NCBI RefSeq assembly: GCF_032362555.1 | Contig: NC_083507.1 | Location: forward strand, 9,613,001 to 9,677,000 | DNA length: 64,000 nucleotides | Source: Amyelois transitella | Lineage: Eukaryota > Arthropoda > Insecta > Lepidoptera > Pyralidae | Direction of reading: 5' to 3' | Shown: positions 48,501 to 59,800 of the stretch, piece by piece | Position numbering within the stretch: position 1 is the first letter of the stretch | Layout: each line of letters opens with the position of its first letter | Notes under the pieces: generated by a model | Database searches by the model: none | Told to the model about the DNA's origin: nothing | The model's input: the letters and a program-made list of their open reading frames with translations, nothing else | Made by a program: the position numbers and the translations under genes

Positions 48501-49755
48501 TTCAATCTTAGACTAAGCATATATACCATTTCTTTTGATACTAAAATAAAGTATTGTTTGACTAAATTATAAGTAAACAATGTACCATATTTATGTACCT
48601 AAACCAATAGACAGTATGTACAATAAAGTATCGAAACAGTTGCATTGAGTGCAGTCACGTGCAGTAGTTGCATAAACTTTGGCGCACACGTTCCCGGCGC
48701 TTTGAGGCCGGCGCGGCGTCGTGAAAAAGAGAGGTTCTCAATGCGGTATCACATATCGGAATAGCGTAGAAATTATATTTTTACAGGAACTATTCCCGCC
48801 TCAATTTTTTCGCTTTATTTTTATATCTATATATTTTGCGTTCGGACCCGTGTTTTCTTAGCTTACCATCATGGAAGTAATGTAATTATGATTAAAAACA
48901 TACCATTTTTACTGTTTTAAATATTGCATGTATTGATTTTCTTCCTACTGGCGTTAATCCTGGTTACATACTCATTGGAGAGAAGCCGCGTGTTCGTCTT
49001 TTTTGGGTTGAGTATTTCAGGTTTTTACACTAAGCGACTCCTTCCTTTCTTCCGACTGACTTCCGCAACTTTTGCACAAGAACCTAACCCATATTGGATC
49101 ATGGTAAATGCTGCACTAGATGAATGTGTCAATGAAATTCACTTAGTCGCTTTTTACGACGTCCGCGGGAAAAGAATGGATCGGACCTATTTTAAAATGT
49201 CGGCAATCACACCGAATTTAAATGTATTGATGTGAAATATACACACATACATATGTGATAACGGTATGCGAAAGTAATGCGTGTCGGGGATCAGGATTGA
49301 AACCTTTACTTTCGCATTTTAGCCGAATCTTATCTCGGCCATGTATTTTAATGAAATTGTACGTTGTACACGAACAACTTAGTTTAGTGCTAACCAATGC
49401 TCTTACGGTGAGGGAAACATCGTGAGGAAACCTGTACATTCAGACAACTGAATGTGTCACCATGACCCAAAATGGGTGAGGGTCCCCTGCAAAGGTTGCG
49501 AAGGCCAGATGGGAGTCGCTTCGTATAGAAAATTTGCTCACCCCATCCAAAGTCAAGGTCGTAAAGGCGCACCCCGCGGCTCCTCTCCAGGAAGGAGAGG
49601 ATGTAACCGGGACTAATGCCAGGAGGTACTGTACTGATGTTGATAAAACTGTTTGTGTTCCAGCGCCCTACATCAAAGTCTGCCAACGGAACGACCCAAA
49701 CGTGGACAAATGCATTATGAACTCCGTCGACGAGTTACGGCCCAAGATGATAGCG
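45585..49755 (+). CDS. Takeout/JHBP-family gene E, first two exons only (rest missing or outside window)
   Basis: Exon 1 (45585-45639) encodes a signal peptide (MLATTALLLALHFATADI) and ends in a consensus GTAAGT donor. Exon 2 (49664-49755) follows a TTTGTGTTCCAG acceptor, joins in phase, and gives PPYIKVCQRNDPNVDKC and NSVDELRPKMIA. The C-x9-C pair (Cys25, Cys35) matches genes A, B and D. Exon 2 ends at a GTAATT donor exactly before the expected GIPELG block, the place where gene A has an intron (one nucleotide offset). No GIPELG exon or later takeout exon is visible in the remaining 14 kb, which is filled by the minus-strand giant gene. Either intron 2 is very long and spans that gene, or E is a 49-codon truncated copy. 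Confidence 0.7.
46180..46325 (+). repeat. Dispersed repeat, family 2, diverged
   Basis: TTAGGTTCTCCTACAAATGT, GTCCCAATCCAAGATGATGG and CCAGGAGAAAAAGAGG, in gene E intron 1. Confidence 0.5.
46735..47145 (+). repeat. Family 3 module (46735-46835) then family 2 copy (46975-47145)
   Basis: The first part has ATCTTTCCACTTGCCACGTT and ATAATTCTCTTCATGCAAGC. The second has GGGAGTCGCTTCGTGTAAAA, CACCCAATCCGGGATCCATG and CATACCCCGGGCTCCTC. Both lie in gene E intron 1. Confidence 0.6.
49405..49630 (+). repeat. Dispersed repeat, family 2, fullest copy
   Basis: Runs from ACGGTGAGGGAAACATCGTG through CAGATGGGAGTCGCTTCGTA and GCGGCTCCTCTCCAGGAAGG to AATGCCAGGAGG. It ends about 30 bp before the acceptor of gene E exon 2. 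A family 1 fragment (TCGCTTTTTACGACGTCCGC) lies just upstream at about 49148-49167. Confidence 0.65.
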
Positions 49756-50251
49756 GTAATTTATTTTTAAAAGATTTCATTTGAATTTGACCTACTGTAT
49801 TAATTTTTAACGCCCGCGCCTTCCGCTCCGCTCGCGTGAGATAAAATTCCGGCTAACTCCCGTCCCTGTGGGATTGTGGGACTGTAGGACGGTGGGAATT
49901 TCAGAATATCCTCTCTTAGTGCAGCCCTAGATCACATAACCAGTAATAAAATTTTAATATTTACAACTAAAAACTTATTTACTTAAAAAATGTAACACAA
50001 TTTCATGCAAACAATAAGTTAAGAATTTTTTTTCTAACCACCGTATTTTATGAAAAAAATCTTTTAGATTTCGGAACACGACGTCATTTATTTAGCAGTT
50101 TATTGCGTTAAGTGTTTTATAATAACCGTTAACTCAATCAATCATCAATTTACAAAATATTATATTTCATTAAGGTGTCGTTTGAATGTGATGTGATAGG
50201 TAAGAAAAGGTTTACTTAGCCAATTCTTTTTGACAAGAATGCTTGAAAACA
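49756..50251. other. Junction between gene E exon 2 and the giant gene's 3' end
   Basis: Contains the start of gene E's second intron and the presumed minus-strand 3' UTR of the giant gene. A GC-rich repeat remnant (CGCCTTCCGCTCCGCTCGCG, then AATTTCAGAATATCCTCTCT) lies at 49812-49930. No takeout exon 3 is present. Confidence 0.45.
50087..50092 (-). terminator. Possible poly(A) signal of the giant repeat gene
   Basis: AATAAA on the minus strand, about 160 nt beyond the stop codon at 50252-50254. Confidence 0.35.
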
Positions 50252-51459
50252 TTAAAAATTCTTTTGATTTGAATTATTAACACTTTCTGCATTGTCACTT
50301 CCATTGGTTATTGTTTCCTCTGACGCTGTAATTGGTTTTTCACCATTAATTTCTGCGCTTTGAGTACTTATTGTTTCGGTTGCAACTGGCGTTGCATTAG
50401 CTTCAGCAGTTGCGTTTGCATTTTTACCAACAGTTTCCGAAGACGCATCCCCCTTAGCGACACTTATAGACTCTTGTGACGTATTGAAAGAACCCGTTTC
50501 TGAAATAGGTCCAGTTGAAATCGCATCAGTTTCACCTGACGCTTTACCATCATCAACAATAGATGTTGCATTTGCACTGGAAGCCGACCCTATTATAGTG
50601 TCATCCTCAGTAGACGTTTCATAAGAGTCCGTAACAGTAGATGCATCGGCAGAAGCAGCAGCGAAATCATTAGTTCCATTTGTGTTTGTTGAGTTTGATA
50701 TGAATGATAGTGCGCTGGCATTAGATGTTGTTTCTGATACTGTATCTTGTATGGTGGTGATATTTGAATTTTCAGTAATACTTGCTGTACTAGCGTTAGC
50801 TTCAGCAATACTAGTTATATTATTATTTGTTGAATTGTTTGTATTGTAAGATAAACTACCGGTGTTGGAATTGGTTTCTGTTAAAGAAGCTTCTTGAGAT
50901 GTTTCTGCGCTAGTTAAGGTGATAACAGCAGCATCATCTTCAGAGGATGTTAAAGCTCCTGTTACATTTTTATCTGCAGCATCTGATCCATTTATAGGTA
51001 AAGATGTATTGTAGGATACAGCGGTATCATTTGAAAGTGTCTCCGTCATTATTTCTTCAACTTTAACTATTTTATTAGTGCCATTTAAATACGTTGCCAT
51101 ATTATTGGCTTCAGATAAACTGGTATTATTTTTATCATTATATGCAACAGCAGTTGAATTTGTCATTGATCCATTCACTTTTTCTATTTCAGTTGTAACA
51201 ATAAATGTTTTTGTAATACCTTCACCGGATGCTAAACTTCCTAAAGAATTAGTTGCATTGGTTTGATTAAAAGTCATTCCGGCAATAGTTATAGATGAAG
51301 CATTTGCTGCTGATCCTGACACGGAATATGTTTGAGTAGTTATATTTTTAAACTCGGTTAATGTTATTGGTGTCGATGATCCGTTGACTGGTATAGTTAA
51401 TGTTGAAACTGTATAATTACTGGTTGTATTCTGGGGAGTCGTAGTTCTATTGCTTGAAG
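50252..51459 (-). CDS. 3'-terminal exon of the giant Asn/Ser/Thr-rich protein: diverged seventh repeat
   Basis: An open frame of about 402 codons ends in TAA at 50252 (…SNNS then NQKNF). It begins after a TTTTTATTTCAG acceptor (AG at 51460-51461). The order of motifs follows the upstream repeats: NYTVSTLTIPVNGS, KNITTQTYSVSGSAANAS, MTFNQTNATN, FIVTTEIEKVNGS, SNDTAVSYNTSLP, FNTSQESISVAKGDAS. Identity to the other units is clearly lower, so it split off earlier. Like them it is dense in N-x-S/T sequons and lacks Cys. The acceptor is in phase with a weak donor at 51698-51699 (ACAG/GTTGTA), giving …HFAT-A-SSNRTT. An alternative in-phase pair is donor GAG/GTAAAT at 51637 with acceptor CCCCAG at 51431. 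Confidence 0.7.
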
Positions 51460-51612
51460 CTGAAATAAAAAGTTAAAGGTCGTTTTTAGTATTATCTTAA
51501 TAGTTATATGAATAGCTTAAATTTTAATGACTACTACACTATCAGGTTATTATTAATAGGACTACACTACCCGTAATAAAAGTGGTAGTTTCGCAATAGA
51601 AGACTTTTTTGT

Positions 51613-53835
51613 TTAAACGAAAACCAAGGGATTTACCTCGGCTTTTGTCAAGTGTACAATGTTCAAAAAAGTGTAGATGATAAAGAACCATATACAACCT
51701 GTTGCAAAATGTGGGGTAGTTGGATTGACATCATCATCTTTATTCAGTAATAATGTTTTATTTGATTCTTTGACTTTATATAATGGTTTGTCTATGATTT
51801 CGTCTTTTGGCGTAGCAGTAGAATTATTATTATATATATTTTCAGATTTCCCTAACATATTATGCATTTTCTTGTATTCATTCTTATTAACAAGTAAAGT
51901 ATGATCTGTTATGAAAGATTCGGTATTTTTGGCTCCCATTTTTATATTACTATTATTGTGATTTGAAGATCCGGCCAAATCTTTAGTATATGTTTCATGA
52001 TTTTTTAATATTGACGTGTTAGTAGATCCTTCAATGTCCTGTCTTTTATTCAGAGTACCAGTACCATTGTGTTTATAATGATATTCAACAACATGTAAGG
52101 CTTCATGGTTAGTGGTCAAATTTAATTTTTTATTGACAATTTCCTCATTTCTTTCTTCGGATGTATTTAACTTGGCATCAAATTTTGCAATAGTGGTTGA
52201 ATTTTTATAAAGACTCGTCCCAGTTACATTTTGTGTCGGTGTTTTAATTGTTAGATTATTATGGGTAGCATTATTAAGACTCAAATTGGGATTCGTAGAA
52301 GCATATGCGGAACCATTATTGTTTGTTATAATATCAGATTCAGTTTGAGAATATAAATTTTGATAACGTGGCAGTGAACTATTTTTGGAAGAATGAATAA
52401 CATTTTGTTTATCAATTGAAGAATACTTTTCAGTTACTTTTTTGTGTTCAGCCATATAACTTTGGTTTGTATGTCTTGTTATTTCTTTTGGAGTTTTTTG
52501 AACATTTTGTTTATATACATAGTCAATGATGTGGTGAACTTCAGAGGTACTATCTGGTTGTTTACCACTGATATTCTCGCTTTCTTCACTTGTGACTTCA
52601 GTTGAAACCGGTACCGCATCTGCTACTGCTACAGCAGTAGAATTTCGACCAAAACTCTCAGTAGAAGCCGTTGCATTTCCTTCACTAATCGACTCTTGGC
52701 TGACGTTGAACAATCCCGATTCAAATACGCTGGGGGCACCTTGAGACGTGTTGCTGGACTCCAAGACCGCAAAATTTCCAGTTGCCGCCTCATACGTCTC
52801 TGTATTGCTTGAGGCAGTGGCTGAAGCCGCACTCATATCATCTGTATCATTGACATTTGACGTATTTGGATCGTATAATATCGCACTACTATTGGCATCA
52901 AATTCTGAGACCGTATCCACTATGGAAGACATATTTGCTACTTCTGAGATAGTCTCTGATCCAATTGTACCATTCTTGTAATCCGTATTAGGTTCTGTTA
53001 GACTGTCTTCTTCAGAGGTCATTGTGCTTGTCATTGTTAGAACTTCTGCATTAGATGCAGATGCAATCAGGTGTCCTGTACCGTTTTTATTATGAGTAGT
53101 GTCTGTCTCATTAGAAAGCGGCAATGTTTCATTATATGATAAAGCGGTATCATTGGAAAATGACTCCGTTACAATTTCTTTAACAGTGACAACTTTTTTC
53201 GTAGCATTGAAAGGCAAAGAAGATGCGCTACTATTGACAGCCACGTTGCTGGAATTAGATGCAGATCCGTTTAAGTGTTCTATTTCAGTAGTTACTACAA
53301 AAGTTTCAGTAACTGTTGCGTCTGAGGCCGCACTGCCTGTCAAATTTCCATTTAGATCGGTGCCATTCGTCGCATTGAACGTCATTCCATCGAAAGATAC
53401 GGAAGTGGCATTCGCCGCAGATTCTGATATTGAATATGTTTGTGTAGTAATGTTCTTGGTTTCCGTGAGTAATAGAGGGACTTCTGATCCATTGATAGTT
53501 ACATTTACTTTTGACACAGTATAATTGTTAGTCGTTGAAATTTCAGGCACAGATGAGGATTGGGATATCGCGGAGGCTACTGTTTCGTCGCTAGAGTTAT
53601 TCACATAAGGATTTTCACTTCTTGTGTTGTTATCAGTCATAGCATTTATTCTTTTGTTTGTGGAAGTGTTAGTTGCTGATTTTGTATTAGAAATGGTTTC
53701 ATTTATTTTGGGAGCTGTGAATGTTGTATTATCATTAGGATTACTCACGGTGATTTTATTAGATGTGGATAAAGGTGCAGAATCACTTTGATTTGAATGG
53801 GCAGTGTTATCAGAATTAGTTGTGTTCATACTTTT
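51613..53835 (-). CDS. Continuation of the giant repeat protein after a 1-nt frameshift (repeat 6 and unique tail)
   Basis: Open from the broken A-run at 53832-53835 to TAA at 51613. The first part completes the linker of repeat 5. Repeat 6 starts at 53613 and stays close to the others until about 52560. The rest is a unique Asn/Lys/Ser-rich stretch with scattered sequons (…KTPTQNVTGTSLYKNST…, NNNSTATPKDEI). If not spliced at 51699 or 51637, the frame ends in a hydrophobic segment, GCIWFFIIYTFLNIVHL, then TKAEVNPLVFV. That would be a membrane or GPI-type tail and holds the only Cys. It starts out of frame with the upstream ORF because one base is missing. Repeats 2, 3 and 4 read through the same point without interruption. 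Confidence 0.75.
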   Translation of the reverse strand, partial: KSMNTTNSDNTAHSNQSDSAPLSTSNKITVSNPNDNTTFTAPKINETISNTKSATNTSTNKRINAMTDNNTRSENPYVNNSSDETVASAISQSSSVPEISTTNNYTVSKVNVTINGSEVPLLLTETKNITTQTYSISESAANATSVSFDGMTFNATNGTDLNGNLTGSAASDATVTETFVVTTEIEHLNGSASNSSNVAVNSSASSLPFNATKKVVTVKEIVTESFSNDTALSYNETLPLSNETDTTHNKNGTGHLIASASNAEVLTMTSTMTSEEDSLTEPNTDYKNGTIGSETISEVANMSSIVDTVSEFDANSSAILYDPNTSNVNDTDDMSAASATASSNTETYEAATGNFAVLESSNTSQGAPSVFESGLFNVSQESISEGNATASTESFGRNSTAVAVADAVPVSTEVTSEESENISGKQPDSTSEVHHIIDYVYKQNVQKTPKEITRHTNQSYMAEHKKVTEKYSSIDKQNVIHSSKNSSLPRYQNLYSQTESDIITNNNGSAYASTNPNLSLNNATHNNLTIKTPTQNVTGTSLYKNSTTIAKFDAKLNTSEERNEEIVNKKLNLTTNHEALHVVEYHYKHNGTGTLNKRQDIEGSTNTSILKNHETYTKDLAGSSNHNNSNIKMGAKNTESFITDHTLLVNKNEYKKMHNMLGKSENIYNNNSTATPKDEIIDKPLYKVKESNKTLLLNKDDDVNPTTPHFATGCIWFFIIYTFLNIVHLTKAEVNPLVFV

Positions 53836-56800
53836 AATTGAGTTTCCTTCAATGGTTCAGTCGGTAATTTCATAATTTCACTGTGATTTGTTGAACTAGA
53901 TTGTACTTTTGTGTCGTTATTATTGGAATTTATAAAATCATAGGGATGAGTCGGAGTCGGTATATCAGTGGAATTGGTAACTTGTGAAATTAATGTTTTG
54001 TTGGACGTTAATGATTTATTAGAAGTATTAATTTCTGGAGTCATGACAATGTTTTTGGTCGTTTTTGATATTTGTGAAAGTAGCACGGTAGCATTTTTAG
54101 TAGAATCTGTAACGTTTTTTGTACCACTTAAAGTACTACTTTTAGTCATTGTTCTGTTGAGTGGCGAACTATGAAGGTTCGAAATGTTTAATTCTTGTGT
54201 GTTTGAAGTTCCTGTAACATTGTATTGATCAACATGATCATTGACATACTGGGGTATTGTGGTTAATTGCGGTTTTCCACTTTTCAAATTTACGCTTTCT
54301 TCACTTGTGACTTCAGTTAAAACCGGTACCGCATCTGCTACTGCTTCAGCAGTAGAGTTATGACCAATACTCTCAGAAGAAGCAGTTGCATTTCCTTCAC
54401 TAATTGACTCTTGGCTGACGTTGAACAATCCCGATTCCAATACGCTGGGGGCACCTTTAGACGTGTCGTTAGACTCCAAAACACCAAAATGTTCAGTTGC
54501 CGCCTCATACGTCTCTGTATTGCTTGAGGCAGTGGCTGAAGCCGCACTCAAATCATCTGTACCATTGACATTTGATGTGTTGGGATCGTATAATATCGCA
54601 CTACTATTGGCATCAGATTCCGAGACCGTATCCACTATGGAAGACATATTTGCTACTTCTGTGATAGTCCCTGATCCAATTGTACCATTCTTATAACCTG
54701 GATTAGGTTCTGTTAAACTGTCTTCTTCAGAGGTCATTGTGCTTGTCATTGTTAGAACTTCTGCATTAGATGCAGATGCAATCAGGTGTCCTGTACCGTT
54801 TTTATTATGAGTAGTGTCTGTCTCATTAGAAAGCGGCAATGTTTCATTATATGATAAAGCGGTATCATTGGAAAATGACTCCGTTACAATTTCTTTAACA
54901 GTGACAACTTTTTTCGTAGCATTGAAAGGCAAAGAAGATGCGCTACTATTGACAGCCACGTTGCTGGAATTAGATGCAGATCCGTTTAAGTGTTCTATTT
55001 CAGTAGTTACTACAAAAGTTTCAGTAACTGTTGCGTCTGAGGCCGCACTGCCTGTCAAATTTCCATTTGGGTCGGTGCCATTCGTCGCATTGAACGTCAT
55101 TCCATCGAAAGATACGGAAGTGGCATTCGCCGCAGATTCTGATATTGAATATGTTTGTGTAGTTATGTTCTTGGTTTCCGTGAGTAATAGAGGGACTTCT
55201 GATCCATTGATAGTTACATTTACTTTTGACACAGTATAATTGTTAGTCGTTGAAATTTCAGGCACAGATGAGGATTGGGATATCGCGGAGGCCACTGTTT
55301 CGTCGCTAGAGTTATTCACATAAGGATTTTCACTTCTTGTGTTGTTATCAGTCATAGCATTTATTCTTTTGTTTGTGGAAGTATTAGTTGCTGATTTTGT
55401 ATTAGAAATGGTTTCATTTATTTTGGGAGCTGTGAATGTTGTATTATCATTAGGATTACTCACGGTGGTTTTATTAGATGTGGATAAAGGCGCAGAATCA
55501 CTTTGATTTGTATGGGCAGTGTTATCAGAATAAGTTGTGTTCATACTTTTTAATTGAGTTTCCTTCAATGGTTCGGTCGGTAATTTCATAATTTCACTGT
55601 GATTTGTTGAACTAGATTGTACTTTTGTGTCGTTATTATTGGAATTTATAAAATCATAGGGATGAGTCGGAGTCGGTGTATCAGTGGAATTGGTAACTTG
55701 TGAAATTAATGTTTTGTTGGACGTTAATGATTTATTAGAAGTATTAATTTCTGGAGTCATGACAATGTTTTTGGTCGTTTTTGATATTTGTGAAAGTAGC
55801 ACGGTAGCATTTTTAGTAGAATCTGTAACATTTTTTGTACCACTTAAAGTACTACTTTTAGTCATTGTTCTGTTGAGTGGCGAACTATGAAGGTTCGAAA
55901 TGTTTAATTCTTGTGTGTTTGAAGTTCCTGTAACATTGTATTGATCAACATGATCATTGACATACTGGGGTATTGTGGTTAATTGCGGTTTTCCACTTTT
56001 CAAATTTACGCTTTCTTCACTTGTGACTTCAGTTAAAACCGGTACCGCATCTGCTACTGCTTCAGCAGTAGAGTTATGACCAATACTCTCAGAAGAAGCA
56101 GTTGCATTTCCTTCACTAATTGACTCTTGGCTGACGTTGAACAATCCCGATTCCAATACGCTGGGGGCACCTTGAGACGTGTTGCTGGACTCCAAGACCG
56201 CAAAATTTCCAGTTGCCGCCTCATACGTCTCTGTATTGCTTGAGGCAGTGGCTGAAGCCGCACTCAAATCATCTGTATCATTGACATTTGATGTGTTGGG
56301 ATCGTATAATATCGCACTACTATTGGCATCAGATTCCGAGACCGTATTCACTATAGAAGACATATTTGCTACTTCTGTGATAGTCTCTGATCCAATTGTA
56401 CCATTCTTGTAATCCGTATTAGGTTCTGTTAGACTGTCTTCTTCAGAGGTCATTGTGCTTGTCATTGTTAGAACTTCTGCATTAGATGCAGATGCAATCA
56501 GGTGTCCTGTACCGTTTTTATTATGAGTAGTGTCTGTCTCATTAGAAAGCGGCAATGTTTCATTATATGATATAGCGGTATCATTGGAAAATGACTCCGT
56601 TACAATTTCTTTAACAGTGACAACTTTTTTCGTAGCATTGAAAGGCACAGAAGATGCGCTACTATTGACAGCCACGTTGCTGGAATTAGATGCAGATCCG
56701 TTTAAGTGTTCTATTTCAGTAGTTACTACAAAAGTTTCAGTAACTGTTGCGTCTGAGGCCGCACTGCCTGTCAAATTTCCATTTGGGTCGGTGCCATTCG

Positions 56801-59800
56801 TCGCATTGAACGTCATTCCATCGAAAGATACGGAAGTGGCATTCGCCGCAGATTCTGATATTGAATATGTTTGTGTAGTTATGTTCTTGGTTTCCGTGAG
56901 TACTAGAGGGACTTCTGATCCATTGATAGTTACATTTACTTTTGACACAGTATAATTGTTAGTCGTTGAAATTTCAGGCACAGATGAGGATTGGGATATC
57001 GCGGAGGCTACTGTTTCGTCGCTAGAGTTATTCACATAAAGATTTTCACTTCTTGTGTTGTTATCAGTCATAGCATTTATTCTTTTGTTTGTGGAAGTGT
57101 TAGTTGCTGATTTTGTATTAGAAATGGTTTCATTTATTTTGGGAGCTGTGAATGTTGTATTATCATTAGGATTACTCACGGTGATTTTATTAGATGTGGA
57201 TAAAGGTGCAGAATCACTTTGATTTGTATGGGCAGTGTTATCAGAATTAGTTGTGTTCATACTTTTTAATTGAGTTTCCTTCAATGGTTCAGTCGGTAAT
57301 TTCATAATTTCACTGTGATTTGTTGAACTAGATTGTACTTTTGTGTCGTTATTATTGGAATTTATAAAATCATAGGGATGAGTCGGAGTCGGTATATCAG
57401 TGGAATTGGTAACTTGTGAAATTAATGTTTTGTTGGACGTTAATGATTTATTAGAAGTATTAATTTCTGGAGTCATGACAATGTTTTTGGTCGTTTTTGA
57501 TATTTGTGAAAGTAGCACGGTAGCATTTTTAGTAGAATCTGTAACGGTTTTTGTACCACTTAAAGTACTACTTTTAGTCATTGTTCTGTTGAGTGGCGAA
57601 CTATGAAGGTTCGAAATGTTTAATTCTTGTGTGTTTGAAGTTCCTGTAACATTGTATTGATCAACATGATCATTGACATACTGGGGTATTGGGGTTAATT
57701 GCGGTTTTCCACTTTTCAAATTTACGCTTTCTTCACTTGTGACTTCAGTTAAAACCGGTACCGCATCTGCTACTGCTTCAGCAGTAGAGTTATGACCAAT
57801 ACTCTCAGAAGAAGCAGTTGCATTTCCTTTACTAATTGACTCTTGGCTGACGTTGAACAATCCCGATTCCAATACGCTGGGGGCACCTTGAGACGTGTTG
57901 CTGGACTCCAAGACCGCAAAATTTCCAGTTGCCGCCTCATACGTCTCTGTATTGCTTGAGGCAGTGGCTGAAGCCGCACTCAAATCATCTGTATCATTGA
58001 CATTTGATGTGTTGGGATCGTATAATATCGCACTACTATTGGCATCAGATTCCGAGACCGTATCCACTATGGAAGACACATTTGCTACTTCTGTGATAGT
58101 CCCTGATCCAATTGTAGCATTGTTGTAATCCGGATTAGGTTCTGTTAAACTGTCTTCTTCAGAGGTCATTGTGCTTGTCATTGTTAGAACTTCTGCATTA
58201 GATGCAGATGCAATCAGATGTCCTGTAACGTTTTTATTATGAGTAGTGTCTGTCTCATTAGAAAGAGGCAATGTTTCATTATATGATATAGCGGTATCAT
58301 TGGAAAATGACTCCGTTACAATTTCTTTTACAGTGACAACTTTTTTCGTAGCATTGAAAGGTAAAGTAGATGCGGTACTATTGACAGCAACGTTGCTGGA
58401 GTTATATGCAGATCCGTTTAAGTGTTCTATTTCAGTAGTTACTACAAAAGTTTCAGTAACTATTGCGTCTGAGGCTGCACTGCCCGTCAAATTTCCATTT
58501 GGATCGGTGCCATTTGTCGCGTTGAACGTCATTCCATCGAAAAATACGGAAGTGGCATTCGCCGCAGATTCTGATATTGAATATGTTTGTGTAGTTATGT
58601 TCTTGGTTACCGTGAGTAATAGAGGGACTTCTGATCCATTGATAGTTACATTTACTTTTGATACAGTATAATTGTTAGTCGTTGAAATTTCAGGCACAGA
58701 TGAGGATTGGGATATCGCGGAGGCCACTGTTTCGTCGCTAGAGTTATTCACATAAGGATTTTCACTTCTTGTGTTGTTATCAGTCATAGCATTTATTCTT
58801 TTGTTTGTGGAAGTATTAGTTGCTGATTTTGTATTAGAAATTGTTTCATTTATTTTGGGAGCTGTGAATGTTGTATTATCATTAGGATTACTCACGGTGG
58901 TTTTATTAGATGTGGATAAAGGCGCAGAATCACTTTGATTTGTATGGGCAGTGTTATCAGGATTAGTTGTATTTATACTTTGTAATTGAGTTTCCTTCAA
59001 TGGTTCGGTCGGTAATTTCATAATTTCACTGTGATTTGTTGAACTAGATTGTACTTTTGTGTCGTTATTATTGGAATTTATAAAATCATAGGGATGAGTC
59101 GGAGTCGGTGTATCAGTGGAATTGGTAACTTGTGAAATTAATGTTTTGTTGGACGTAAATGATTTATTAGAAGTATTAATTTCTGGAGTCATGACAATGT
59201 TTTTGGTCGTTTTTGATATTTGTGAAAGTAGCACGGTAGCATTTTTAGTAGAATCTGTAACGTTTTTTGTACCACTTAAAGTACTACTTTTAGTCATTGT
59301 TCTGTTGAGTGGCGAACTATGAAGGTTCGAAATGTTTAATTCTTGTGTGTTTGAAGTTCCTGTAACATTGTATTGATCAACATGATCATTGACATACTGG
59401 GGTATTGTGGTTAATTGCGGTTTTCCACTTTTCAAATTTACGCTTTCTTCACTTGTGACTTCAGTTAAAACCGGTACCGCATCTGCTACTGCTTCAGCAG
59501 TAGAGTTATGACCAATACTCTCAGAAGAAGCAGTTGCATTTCCTTCACTAATTGACTCTTGGCTGACGTTGAACAATCCCGATTCCAATACGCTGGGGGC
59601 ACCTTGAGACGTGTTGCTGGACTCCAAGACCGCAAAATTTCCAGTTGCCGCCTCATACGTCTCTGTATTGCTTGAGGCAGTGGCTGAAGCTGCACTCAAA
59701 TCATCTGTATCATTGACATTTGATGTGTTGGGATCGTATAATATCGCACTACTATTGGCATCAGATTCCGAGACCGTATCCACTATGGAAGACATATTTG

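Noticed and set aside
51637..51700. Hydrophobic segment as signal peptide of a separate downstream gene containing the seventh repeat
   Set aside because: No in-frame ATG precedes it (ATA at the expected place), and the overlapping ATG at about 51692 gives a non-hydrophobic frame. Kept only as a possible tail of the giant protein.
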